Positions 1-12,832 of a stretch of DNA of 64,000 nucleotides are shown piece by piece. The stretch spans positions 992,001 to 1,056,000 of the forward strand of contig QEYB01001046.1 in NCBI GenBank assembly GCA_017562135.1. The letters run 5' to 3'. Below the pieces are notes generated by a model, which saw only the letters and a program-made list of their open reading frames with translations, did not search any database and was not told the DNA's origin. How positions within the stretch are numbered: the first letter of the stretch is position 1; every line of letters begins with the position of its first letter. This DNA comes from Dipylidium caninum (taxonomy: Eukaryota; Platyhelminthes; Cestoda; Cyclophyllidea; Dipylidiidae). Both the position numbers and the translations under genes were made by a program.

Positions 1-2038
1 GATCAAACATTATAAAAAGGTAAGAAACTGGATTAGAATGGTTCTTTTTCAATGACTCTTATCCTAGCCTCAGCATGCAGTCGTTAGGACCTCTTTAAAT
101 TCCATTAACATTCATATATGAGCTCCCACTATGAGAAACGAGCTTCCGACGTCTTCCACAGCAGTCTGCATTGTGACGTGGAGGTCATGTGAACTACGTG
201 ATACGCTGGTCAAGTAGGCAGGAGGAGCCTCAGCGTAAACTGGCCATGTCATTTGCCGTCAGACGCGAGTAATCGTGAGACAGCGGAGAGCCTTGCTCTT
301 AGTTCACTTGCACCTTCTGACGCTCCAACATGGAAGCTCCGCGCCTGTGTGCGTCGCGTAGGCAGTGCTGGTGACAGCCGCGCCGACAGCACGTGCCAGG
401 CTGTGCCGACAATGTTAGTGATGACACTGCCAAAAACGTTTATACAATTGTAAAATTGCCTTTCTGTCAGCAGTTAAAAAATTCACTTGTCCTCTTGTCA
501 CGTATATTTGGGTTTGGGGAGACACCAGACATCAAATTAGCGGAACGCAGATGATACAAAATGCATGCAGTAAAAAACTTGGCAATGAGAAAATTTATCA
601 GTGTCGCGAAGGTGATCGGTAGAACCACAACTTTCTAGCCGAAACAGGACGATTAGGAAGGCCTTTGGGAGGAGCCGATGAGCAGGGCCCCGAAATTTCA
701 CCGTCCCGATGTCATGGTTGACCTGACGACATCGGTCAAGAGCAGCCATTTCGGAGGTCATGCGGTGATTACGGAAGTTGTGTGCAGCGGCACAACTAAA
801 CACCTAGATGTTTGCTCTAGTAGAATAATTACTTCTATAGGGCCCCTTTGAAGTTCTACCCACTATGGCAGGATCGACGATTAATAAAGCATCACATTGT
901 AAGTCGTACATTGGCAATAGAAGGGCCAGTAGCCTCAGGAAACTGTCAAATAATAAAGGATAGAGATACCCAGGAAAGCGATAAGAAAGGGGGAATGGCT
1001 CCTCACTACGACAGACCTCTTTTAATAAAGTCAAGGGGGCAAGGGAGAATCATTGGATTGGGAGCCACCTTTCGCCGGTAGATGTCCATTCTGAAAGCTT
1101 CGCGTTATCAATAATCTTCACAGAAGAAGTATTTTTATTGCTTCCCATCGGATTCGCATTTCTGTAAGTAGAAAATCCGCCTGAGATGCAGAGCGTTAAG
1201 CAGTGAAACATGTTTTATAAAAGAGTTTACTGTATGACACCTTCAAAGTAGGAACAATGGCATTACACACGATAATATCGTTAGTCTGATCAGATATACG
1301 ATATAAAATTGGCGCAGGAGTAAATAGTTGACATCGGTGTGTGGTTGGCGGTGAGTGGGTACATATATATATATATATATGCTCGTGGTGCCTGTGTGAA
1401 TGGGCTGAAAAGCATTAAGAGGCGCAAAAGAGAGACACACAAAAGACGTAATCTAAGGGGGAGGGTGGGGAGGGAGGGAGGGAATCTTGTTCTGTGGGAA
1501 TCATATTACACGGTGGAGGGAATATAAAGAAGCACTTAAAAAATATGGGAACCCATCCATTTGCTGGTTTGTATCTCCGTTAACGCCACCGATGACGCAG
1601 GGAGAAAGGGTTGGGATAGGAGAGGGACGAGCGCAATAACTCGCGTACAACTTTTGAAAGGATTAGATTGCTGTGAGTTTTCAATTCCCCTGAAACATTC
1701 TCCATGCGTGTAAGCACTCCCAGGCACACGCATAAATATTAACAATAATGATCGAGTCCAAGGGAAAAATAGAATGAAAGACGCTGAAGATGGAGGATAT
1801 GAAGAGGGCACACACGCACGAATTGACACACATAGTGAGGCAAGGCTGGCAAGTCGGAGGGCGGGCTAACGACAACAAAGAGGGCCCAACTGATGAAGCA
1901 AGAGACCTGAGATATGATAGGCTTATGTGCGCACGAGCGTGGACTATCATCAAATACAACATTGAAAACAGTTGGCGCGGATGTAAGGGGCGTTGGGAAG
2001 TTGAGAAAAGGAAGAATACGACGGAAAAGCCTTTGAAT
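1..2038. other. Intergenic / 3' flank of the CREB-like gene
   Basis: No coding region with recognisable similarity or a convincing exon structure is visible. The stretch holds a short (AT)n microsatellite at about 1361-1380 and mixed-composition DNA. Part of it next to 2039 is probably the 3' untranslated region of the minus-strand bZIP gene; I could not place its poly(A) site. Open frames here are short and have no protein-like composition. Confidence 0.6.
1361..1380. repeat. (AT)n microsatellite
   Basis: A run of about nine AT dinucleotides, read directly from the sequence. It lies downstream of the CREB-like gene in DNA without genes. Nothing indicates a function. Confidence 0.9.
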
Positions 2039-5000
2039 CTATTGCGTCTTGTCAGGATCTGGTTTACCAGAGCTTTGCTGTTGCTGTTTATGCTGTTGTG
2101 ATAACCGGTGTTGCTCATTACCAAAGCGTTTGAGGACCCGTTTAACAGGATGGATGTGAGGAGAGGAGGAAGGGGGTCGATTATCCATTCCATCGTCAAG
2201 GAACTTTGGCTTCTGTTCGGGGAGAGAGGAAATCCAGGCATCTCTAGAGTACTCATTCTCTTCACTTTTTCTCGATCCATTGCCACCAGCCGCCCCAGAT
2301 CCACTCTCCCTTAGTGCAGTTAGACTGTGTAACAGAAGTAGTTGCTGCTGAGTCTGGGAAACTGGTGACTTAAGGAGAGTTAGTTCGCCGGGGACCTGTC
2401 GAGAAGTTGATGAATCAGTATCCATTTCTGAGGAGACGTGAAAGTTAACGTTGTTCCCACCAGTGTCCGGGGCGGCAGCAGCAGTTTGGGGCGAGGGAAG
2501 GCGCTGAGGTATCTTACGATGGGGGTGGTGATGGTGAGAAGCTGATGCAGATGATGCGGAAGCCGAGGAATCAACGAAATCCATACCACCGCCTTCACCA
2601 CTGCTTCGGGCACCACCAGCCAGTCTCCGTTCATTAGGAAGACCCGAAGGGTTCTGCATTTGTGCTTGTTGGCCAGTTGGATCCAGAAAAGCTCCAGCGC
2701 ATAATGCTTTCATTTTCTGCAGCTCTTCGATCAGCTGGCGATTCTGGTCCTGGAGTATAGCCACTTGACGCTCCAAGCAACGTACATACTCCTTTTTCTT
2801 ACGACGGCATTCCCTCGCGGCTTCTCTGCGATGCAAAAGCAAAGCAAACGATCGAAAAACCTGCAACATTGTTCAATTTCTGTATCCTCAGAAAGATTTA
2901 AGCATTTCTCAGCTATAAATAAAAAGGGGGATATGCCCCGCCTCAGTCAACCAAAAACAATAATTAGACCAGTAAATAATCCTGAAATTTGGTTATCAAG
3001 CAGCGGGCTACCCAAGATAGTTATGATATCAAAGAGAATTTTGAAGTTCAAACAACTGTTGCTTTTTTTCTCCTATCTGTAATACCCTTCCGTTATGGTG
3101 TGCATAGTTGAAAGTTCATGTGTTTAGTTTCGAACCAAAAGTAAATGTGGCATTCCAGAATATCCAGACATCTTCTGTACTCTCACCATGGAATATGTAA
3201 AATTGACCGACTTTGGCCGCAATACTCTCAGATGGATTCGCCACGATTGCGACGGGACGAGAGCCTCAAGTGCTCAAAAAGAATGGCATTCGTCACCAGT
3301 CCAGTTTGCAGAAGTTCGAAATTATTTCAAATAGTGTCAATATTTCGAGGTAAACCCAAATCTTTGTGAAAACTCAATTGGATGTGGCTTGGTGAATACC
3401 TAACTAAGGCTGACTTCGCAAGCATGTGATACGTACTCTTCTTCTTCTCATGATAAATGCGGTGACACCAAGTCATGGGAAGCAAACAAACAGTTTAAAT
3501 TTAAAGATTAAACGAATGGCGAACGACAATTTTTAACCGTCCACCGATGATTTGGTGTTAAATTGATTGAGGAAAGACATTAGGACGAGATTATATAATC
3601 TAGATTTGCCCCAGCAGTCATGATATAAGAAAATAAGACGCATACAGCCATGCAGATTCGTAGGGGGGAATACGCAACCAAAGGAGTGAAGGCTTTAGAG
3701 CGGCGGCTTGACAGCAGTAACGACAACAGAAACGGCTGCAGTAGCCGTGGCAAGTCTCAACAATACGGCTTTGCGCAGGAACACACGATTTCAAACGCTG
3801 CGTTGTTGTTTGTCCAAAAGAGTGCCATTCTTGTAGGAACATGCACACATTGGCGGTTCTCGTTCGCAAAACAGTAGACGATGGAAAGAGGGAGAGGCGG
3901 AGAGGAAATTAACTCCATGATTGGTAGTTCCAAGGTCATAGGCAAAAGACCAATCCGGTTAACCAATGAGGGAAGGTGGAGGCGAAGCGAAGCTGGTGCA
4001 TGTGTACGTGTCTGCTTGTATGAGACGTAGGTTGAACAAAGTAAACAAGTTAAGTGACGGAACGGTGAAAGTCAAACAGTAGTGTCTAAGCCGCTTAGCC
4101 AAAATATCGAGGACATATTCACACATACGGAATGGCGATAACAGACGCTTTACATTAGTCATTGAAAGTGGATTCCTTCCCCCTTCATTTCATCAGCTTG
4201 CTCCAAAAGATGGTCCTCGTGTCGTCAACGGCTTTAACAAATGCACTGATTGAGGGAATTCATTCGGAATGTAATGTGGAACATTATTTTGTGTTAGGGA
4301 ACGTGAGCGCCGGGAAAACGACTGCTCGGATAGCAGATTAAAATACAATTACACAGAAAAGCAAAGAATGGAATAACGCACAAGTGGACGGATATTAGGT
4401 AATGCTAAATGAAGTTTTTAAATCCGGGAGCTAGTAGAAAAACAAGTGTCAAAGGCTAGAAAACTGAAAAATAAGCATACTTCTTCTAAACGAAAGCGAG
4501 TCAAATACTTCCTCAACTGTGGTCAAGTGGCGAAAAAGCGTTAATTTTTATATAAGTTACTGAGTCCACTGTCTGAAACTGGGAAGAAGGTTGATAAATA
4601 CAGCTCGGGGATTTCACTTTTCATTATAAAAAAACTGTGCTAGAGACTCGATTTTTTGAAATGTCAAATAGCTAAAATAATTGTTGTAGCAAAAACAACA
4701 TTACACATCCACGGTGCCGATTAAAATTTACATGATGTGTGTGGAACATACAGTTCGGCAAAACCGCTGCTATCATAAACGAACAAGGAGAGCAGATAGC
4801 ATTTATGACACCAGCCCCAGATGGCGAAGCAAATTTTTATAAAAGGATCGGTTCAGATGAACCTTCATCGTCCATAAGAATTGATGGGCAGCCGCTCAAA
4901 ATACCTAAAATTTTGACCACATCAACGAATTGGGCGTTAGCCGTATTAATGCTGAAATGAACAGAAGATATAGATCGTAAAGAATGTTGGTGGCAATTGC

Positions 5001-8000
5001 AATTCCAACACACTTTTTAGGGCAGAGGAATAAAAATAAACGTCAACTTGTCATTAATGTCGATTAGCAGTGTTTTAGGGGACAATAAAATCCAGAGTCG
5101 TGTAATAGTGGCTAATTCTTAACTGCGGCACTTTCAATGCAGCCACCGAAGCAGAACATGATGAGGCAGTCATGCGGACCATAGGGTCATTAACTATTAT
5201 TGCAGTCAGTGAAAACTCAAAAACATCGGTGAGTATCGCAGGTATTAAGCGAGCACCCGCAATGCCACTGGAAGAAAAAAAACCGCACAAAAACAAAAAG
5301 CGGTGTAACAAATACCTGGAGAGGCTGGATTAGATGGTCGGTTAAGCGAGCAATACAAAATAAAAGTTTGATTCCTTTGCTAAAGATGTAAGTGTGTAAA
5401 GGCGCGAGTCAGCCAAATCGCCACAATGGCCAAAACAATAAATAACGGAAAAAAACTCAAAAGCATCTTCACATTTTGTTCATCCAGAATTAAATGAAAT
5501 TTGCCAGGTAACACATGGATCGCGCAGAAGTGTAATACAAAGTGTGGTGTGCGAATAAATATTCAACAAAACAATTATAAGTGATACATTTGGAGAGTAA
5601 AAAAGGACCTCCAAAGTTTGTGCATTTGAGACAACTGACCATTAAATATGATTGCTTTCAGAGAAAGCAGTAGAGGGAAAATTACTAAATAATGAATTAT
5701 GCACCTCGCAGTAAAGAACACCGATAGGAGGGAAAGTGGAACTTTGACACCGAGCCTTCAAAATTCACTAATTCAAGACAAAGATAGGACTTCAATAAAA
5801 GGTGAGGTAAATTCGGTCGAGTGGAGTAAATTTGTTTATTTAACAATTCCGCAAAGTGTTCCCTCATTTGTAGCACTGGAAAAGGGCTATGAATAAGTAC
5901 ACAAACCAGAGTGCAATTAAGAGGAAGTGTTTATTCACTGTGAGATACAAACGCAATTGATACTGGAATGGTCAGAACTTTGAGATTTGAGTTCATGCCT
6001 TTTGTGTAGATGGTATTATGTAGAAATTCTGGAACTCGTGCAAACATGAGGAAATTACATGCATTTGTTCTATTTGGTTCAAACACTGCCGACTTTATCT
6101 ATTCGCCATTCAACTCTCAGTATTTGTTCCCTAAATCCCCCGCATACATGTGGCAGCAGCATTTTGAACAAAATAATCCTACTTTGTTGGTACCACCTCA
6201 CTTCATATTTGTGTCCGGTTCTTTAACCACGCGACAAGGTCAACAGTAACTCGAAAACTCGATTATTCTAACAGAGTGGATAGAAATGAGTAAACATGAA
6301 ATTATGTCAGCCTGCGTTAGCATTTGTCCGGACGGTCTTGCCAACCAAAATCGACAGAGTAACAAACACAATGAAGAGCCGATAAGTAACGTTTCTACTT
6401 GCGTGCACTTAGAATAGCATCCTTTGACAAACGGAAAAGATATAACGTTAGCGGAAAATGTAAAAACTTTAACGACAGCACCATCAACATTATGCTGTGT
6501 GTGTGTGTGTGTGTGAGTGTGCGGTAGGCACTAGAGAGCGTATGTAGAAATCGACATTCGGTAGAGCGAAAATGTTACATACTAGACAAGTTTCGGGACT
6601 TGGGAGCAAGGAGAGACATATGCTCGTAGGGCATGAACATGTTCCGATGGGAGTCTAGTTTTCTCACTTCCAGTACAAGTCATTATTTTCCATTACTTGC
6701 GATGAAGAGTATGTAAACCACATTACAAAATTCAACGTCCTAATGATTGTTCATTCAGTGTTGTACATGCAGTAGTCGTCAAACTGCTCCACATCTCTAA
6801 GCTGGGATTCTTGCGTTGCATGCAATTAGTAAGTTTCAGATTTTTAAAGCCCTAATTTTTGGTAACCGTTGAGAATCCCTTACATAACACCGGACCGCGC
6901 TCACATTCAACTTTGCGTAAGAGCCAATCTTATGTGTGAAGGTTGGGTGAGTTGAGTCTGAACCAAAATCTATGATAAACGTATACAGAAGAGCCCAAAG
7001 GCTTCGTTTAGATAGAAACTGCAATCACGGATTTAGTCCAGACAACACGGAACAACAAAATAGTAGCAAAATCCAGCCACATTACAACTTTGGAAATATA
7101 TAATAAGAGCTAAAAAACGTAGATAATGAGATTTTCACAATTTAAAAGGCCAGCTGATCGAGAAAAAAATAGTTTCAGGTCTAATTCATCACTTTATACT
7201 ACAAATCCCAACTGACTTAACGTTTTTCAAGTTTGTTACGCATTCAGTAAGTGGAAAGACAAAAATCAAATGTCGAAGGGGAATATTTACAGAACATCTA
7301 ACCACCACAAACCCTATAAATATAATGAAACAAATATAGTGCACAAAATTTTGGCTGAGTCAAAAGTCACTGTTCAATTAACGAGAGACTATACCAGAAG
7401 CGTCGAGAAATGTATCCATGCCCTAAGGCTTATTATTGGGACTGAAAAAAGCATCTACATCAAAAGTCACGATGATGCAACACAATTACCGGAATTGCTC
7501 TAGGCGAATACCGTTAAAATACATTTTTTAAAAGTTGATGTTACCGAAACAATAATTAACTTGTTGGAAGCGATGGAGAATGTGTACCAGAATGAGGGTC
7601 TCAAGATGAAGCAAACTCCATCTCGAAATAAAAGCAGTTATAAATATAGACGAAGGTTGTTCGAGTGTGAATGAATATCTCTCAGGCTACCTGAGTGAAA
7701 CTGTTGTTTTCCGACGGGAGAATGTGTAGGAGACAAATAATCGCTGTCAAAAAGTAGGATAAGACGACATTAGTGAAGTTTCGAACCAGTGCACACGAAT
7801 AACAGTGTATAAAAGAAATCCGGTATTTGTTCACATTAACCTAAAGGGGACAGGGAAAAAATCTGTACAATTGCAAAGTGGGACCCGCAAGAAGTCTACA
7901 AGGAAGACCAAAACTGTGTCTTCATCTGTCTGTCTGCTTAAAGAATATAAGGAAAAGGAAGGTAGCATGGTGAAGGATGACCGTTTATCATACTTCGACC

Positions 8001-10932
8001 AAGGTAACGAAAGAAGACCATTTGTAACCATTGATAATTGAGTAAACACAACAGCACTCACTTCCTATTTAGAGAAAAAGAAACAGTAGACGGTAATTAC
8101 ACTGTAGCAAAAGCCTCAACCTTTCATCTACATCCAATTAAGGGAAATTATAACGAAGCCAAAATTAGAAATCTTAGCCAATAAATAACCAGTAAATTAT
8201 TTCGTAAGATTGACAACAGTGTTAAAAAATGATTTTGTCAGGACAAGTTTTTTGCTAGACCTCTTGACAAAAAGACACAGGCGATGTCATTACAAAAACT
8301 CTCTGTTACTACTGCTTATGATGAGACTTTTCGTCGATAATACCAGAATGAATAGGTCCTGTAAACAAATTAGTGCCTCGTCTATCGATTAATGAAGTAG
8401 CTTACAAAGGCATAGCGCCATAAACTGTCAAAGCATCTCCCCTTGAGATTAATTCAAACGGTATGTCATCGAGTATTTGAGAGCATGATTGGCTCAACGG
8501 CTGCACGTGATCCAGCGCCAACTCGTTTGCCTGCTCGGTGGGATGAACTGCGTGATAAGCGTTTAACAAAAACTGGTATTAACAGTACACACGTACGCGC
8601 GCCTAGGTGCCAAAAAACAAATGCCTTTTTCGCAGAAAATTTCCAAATAGCAGTACATTTGCGTAGATTAACATTGTGGATTTTGTGCGAAACATCCAAT
8701 TTTTCTGTAAACTTCTGAAGATATTAAAAAACATCTTAGAGAGGCGAATCCAGTATGACTGTCGAAATGAACTTTTCCATGAACAGATATGTCAGATATA
8801 TTGTAGACGTAAATAAATAATCACCAACCTATAGTTGGGGCAATTATTGAGACTAATAAAAAGAAACTTATAATTGTCGCGAACTTGCAATTTTCTGTCC
8901 AGAAAAATTACTATAGGCAGATGCATTTCTACGATTTTTGGAAGACTAATTAATCCGTAAGATCGTAATAAAACAGCGTTTTTAGGCAGGGTAAAATAAA
9001 ACAATGACATACAAGCACAGGAAGAAGAAAGTGAAGGATAGGCTCACCTATTTTTAAGTAACCGTTGTTCACGTTTGTTATTAGTGTCTTCATGGAGAGC
9101 ACTGGAAGCGGAACGGCTGGGTGCGCTATATCGACCGGTATCGGTAGCATTAGGGACGGAGGGAGGTGGGGGTGGTGGGATTGCACCCGCAACTGATTGA
9201 AATAACGACGGTGGAGCCTGAGGTTCACCACTGCCAGTTCCTCCGCCACCACTTTGTAGACCTTGTTGTTGTTGCGAGAAACCAGCGCCAGAATTAGTGC
9301 CTATTGTCGAGAGATATGCTGGTGATTGAGGTTGGTGATATTGATTGCTTTGCATCTAAAAGGGAATAAACACTTCAACAGATCATAATCAACGCAATTT
9401 ATCAAGCCAAATTACATATCAGGAATAATAAGTGATGCGGTTGGGTAAAGAAAGGATTACAGAGCTATTTTTTTAAAATATCCTGGTAACCAGACATGCG
9501 ATTTGCTTTACCTATATATATTGAGTTTCACAGTTGTATTGGAAGGCTACATCTTGAAATATATCCTAACCATTGTTCCATAAAATGGGGAGGTTAAGAA
9601 GCTAAACAATGGTTTGAATAAAAAAGCTTCAAAATCGGCAAAACTTCATTCTGTCGTTGACGCTAAAGGCAGTCTGCATCTTTTTCAGTAATATGTAGAG
9701 TGTGGCAGCTGGCAGTTTATTTATCAGCGAGGGTGACAGATAACGAAATATACAAAGTCTCAACTGGAAATATATACAATTAACATACCTTAATGTAGCA
9801 CCACAACCAAAAATTATTCTGTTCAATTTGAGCAATAAATGGCACAAAAGAGAAAGTGATCTAAAAATATTATTGGGATGCCTAGGAGTAGGAAGTGCTT
9901 TGGATATGTAGACAGAGTACTGCATCACTCGAAGATGAAAAGTGCAATTATAAGGCACCAAGGGTAACCAATAATAGGGCGATAAACAACAGGCCTTCAT
10001 CACACCGATCTATTGGTAGAGTGGCGTAATTTAATAACAACCGTCAATACTGACCTTCGAAATACTTCACATCTATTGATATAGCGGAATAAAGCATACA
10101 ACACGCACTTTCACCAAAGTAAAATAAGATTGGGTAATATTGTAAATAAATTGTATAAGGTCCATAATAAATGAGCTGAAATGCTTAATGTGCACAAAAT
10201 AAGCAATCAATACTCAAGATTTATGAATGAATGAAATATTTCAAAACGGCTCACCTGCTGACCAAGAACATTTACAATGCTGGCGGGAAGAAGCATGGCG
10301 TTTTTCAGGCAAGTGGAGGCCGATATGTCCGGTGAAGCACCCGAACTGCTAGTAAAGGGGACGAAAGGGGGAAGAGGGCCCGAAGCAGGTGGAGGAAAAC
10401 CAACGTCGCCGCCTCCACTGCCTCCTCCGTCTACTGTCTCATAAACTGTCGAGGGAGGTGGGCGAAAAAGTGCTCCTAAAGAGGACTGAGTGTCCGAACG
10501 AAAGTCATTGGTCCCGTGTTCGGCCTGGTGGCCGGAGGAGGAGGAACTGGGACGCGTTGAGGGTGGAGAGGATGCAGTCATAGCCATCACGAAAGCGGCT
10601 TGGATCTTGGAGCTCGTAGTCGGCGAGTGTTGACACTGCGGCCGGGAGATGAGAGACGCGGCGGTAGTAGCAGCCGAAGAGGCGGTATCAACGTCAGGCG
10701 GTGACGAGCACCGCTGTTTAATGCCGGAGGTAGGGATCGGGCTGATGCTTGGCAGGGTTACCGATTTTCGGGGATTTTGGCTGTCGGCAGCGGCTTTTAA
10801 GAAGATTGCCGCGGATCGGTAGGAGTTGAGGATGTCGAACGATGAGATTGAATTATCTGGGCATGTGACACAAGGCAGGTGGGAATTTGGAGATTTCGTT
10901 TGGGACTTAATAGAATCTTCATTCTGTGCCAT
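2039..10932 (-). CDS. CREB-family bZIP transcription factor
   Basis: Three exons on the minus strand: 10932-10255, 9355-9048 and 2825-2039. Junctions are CAG|GTGAGC, AG|GTGAGC and cag|A, and phases agree, giving 590 residues. The bZIP spans the last junction. Exon 2 ends KREQRLLKN and exon 3 continues with REAARECRRKKKEYV, followed by a zipper with Leu, Leu, Leu and Met at heptad spacing (about residues 344-370). This basic region and zipper are of the CREB/CREM/ATF1 type, which binds cAMP-response elements as dimers in the nucleus. The start is the ATG at 10932, with G at +4; an upstream non-coding exon is possible. The N-terminal 226 residues are Ser/Pro-rich, and exon 2 is Gln/Gly/Pro-rich, as in activation domains. 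About 220 low-complexity residues follow the zipper, unlike vertebrate CREB, which ends near it. I see no RRPS kinase-inducible box. The nearest candidate is RKSV in exon 1. Confidence 0.85.
2826..9047 (-). other. Large intron 2 of the CREB-like gene (6.2 kb)
   Basis: This intron separates the two halves of the bZIP domain. It contains a (GT)n tract at about 6496-6516 and scattered short open frames (for example 4739-4960 and 7805-8041). None shows a recognisable domain or a phase-compatible pair of splice sites. I see no nested gene or recognisable mobile element. Confidence 0.7.
6496..6516. repeat. (GT)n microsatellite
   Basis: An uninterrupted GT dinucleotide run, seen directly, inside the large intron of the CREB-like gene. 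No function is implied. Confidence 0.9.
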
Positions 10933-12832
10933 TGGAGTTTCGCTAGTGCAAAGAGAGATAAAGGTAATGATAAAGAAGAATTATAAATATTTAATGAAAA
11001 TAAAGCATAAGCCCAGTTGCCGGTATAAACCTACATTTTGTCGGTACTAATCAAGCAGTCGAGTAACAGGAACCACTTCGATGAGGTAAATAGAATATAT
11101 TTACATTTCCGATATGGTTGGCAAGAAAACCAGACTTTAATCATATGCCTAAGAATACAAAGGATTTCGAAAGTCTTCTCAAATTTCAAAACGATAACTG
11201 AGCATCCTACAGACATAAAGATTTGCACACAGTTAAATTTATTCCTGAATTTATTCCACTTAAAACGCGGAACTTTTTTGTACATACAAACAGTGTTTCA
11301 AACTGTTTATCGAACCCGTTACCATCTGGGAAAGAATACCAAAAAGGGGTCGACACCATCACGGACATATGCATACACGGGTATGCCGTCCAGATAAGCG
11401 TATAACCACATTACCTTTCTCGTTAAATATAACAGACACCCGACTCGAAAACCATCAAATAGCGAGGGGCATGACAATCTAAATCGAGGACTCTAAAGGA
11501 GACGCCTTCATTAGGGAGTTAATTAATGCAAACAAATAAATGAATTTCAGCAACGTTAAAACTACGACAAAAGCGATAGTTAGTTATAAAAAATAGATAA
11601 ATTATAAAAGTTTCGGCTACGGATGGTAATTTAATAAGATCAAACTGGGGAGCTTCCCGTCCTGTTTATGGCATGAATGGCAAGTGAAAAAGTTACGAGT
11701 TGCTCACCGTTAGCTGTCTAAAATATAAACAACTGCAACCGACACTACCGAACTTTTCCTGTCGTGACATTAAATCAATCTGGAAGACAGTCGGTATTCT
11801 ACGGAATTTGGGGCTCTCGGACATTTCCTCTTAATTTTAGCTAACAGAACTAACTTAACATCCTTATTAATAGACTTTTACAGGCAGAAGTTGCTTATAT
11901 TGAAAGTCTGCGCTTACCGATGGCATCCTTACAGCAATCTGCGACGGCACAACTCCCAAACTTACCCCACTGAAATGCTATTTTCATCCGATAGACCCGT
12001 AGCCCTAACCACCACCTGTACTTACGCAACAGTAAGCCGCTTTCACGCTTAGCTGGAGAGTTGAGAAAAATAGCAAATCAAGGATGCTTTGATCTAGGCT
12101 GTGTGGATAAAAGCACAAGAGTTGCATGGAAGACTCGAGGAATTAGAAGTTCTTACTATCTTGTGTGAGATGATCCAAATTGCATTTCTTTTCGCGGTAG
12201 CGGGGTTGAAACGGTTGTAAAAATCTTCCCCTTAACGTAAATCAACTGCGCAATGTTCAAGCAAACATAAATCTCCACCGCACTCCAACAACAGCATATG
12301 AGCAAAGAATTGATGCGGAATGCTTGACTCAATGTAAATATTGTCAATACCATATCCTATTTCTGGAGAGGAAAAATTCTGAGTTACCTGTCGGTTCATT
12401 GTCGCTTCCGCCTCCGGTGAACAAATTCCGAATTAAAAGCTTATTCTGCTGATTTTCGCAGTGGAAATGCTCTTTTTCAATTGTGACTTTGTTTATGTTG
12501 CCAGCCAATGTATCTTTCAAATTTATAACTTTGTATAGTAGATTCTATTTAGCCAATGTCTTAAAGTCCGTTTAACGGCCTTGAGGCGCGCGTTGGTGAG
12601 GCTGGATCTTGTAATTTTAGTACTGCAGTAATAGCAATTATTTTCACGAGAAACGCAGTGCATTTCCAGCTAGTCATAAAAGCGAGTAAACCATGTTACT
12701 TTGTTTGACTTTGGTACGATTTTATATGACCATTAATTAATAGCTTTATTCTTCCAGATATGCTCTATACTTCAATAAGCTTGACTCATAATCTACTTTC
12801 CCACCTTGCCCGTTATTTTAGATTACTTGATA
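10933..12832. other. Divergent intergenic region between the CREB-like gene and PIGZ
   Basis: About 1.9 kb between the minus-strand CREB-like start and the plus-strand PIGZ start. It should hold both promoters and any 5' untranslated exons. A sequence ending in TTTTAG just before the PIGZ start (about 12817-12820) could be an acceptor of a 5' untranslated intron. No coding sequence is recognised, although an open stretch of about 119 codons occurs at 11038-11397 with no identifiable domain. Confidence 0.6.

Noticed and set aside
4739..4960. A 73-codon open frame in the CREB-like intron
   Set aside because: No ATG context, domain or phase-compatible splice sites, and it runs opposite to the host gene.
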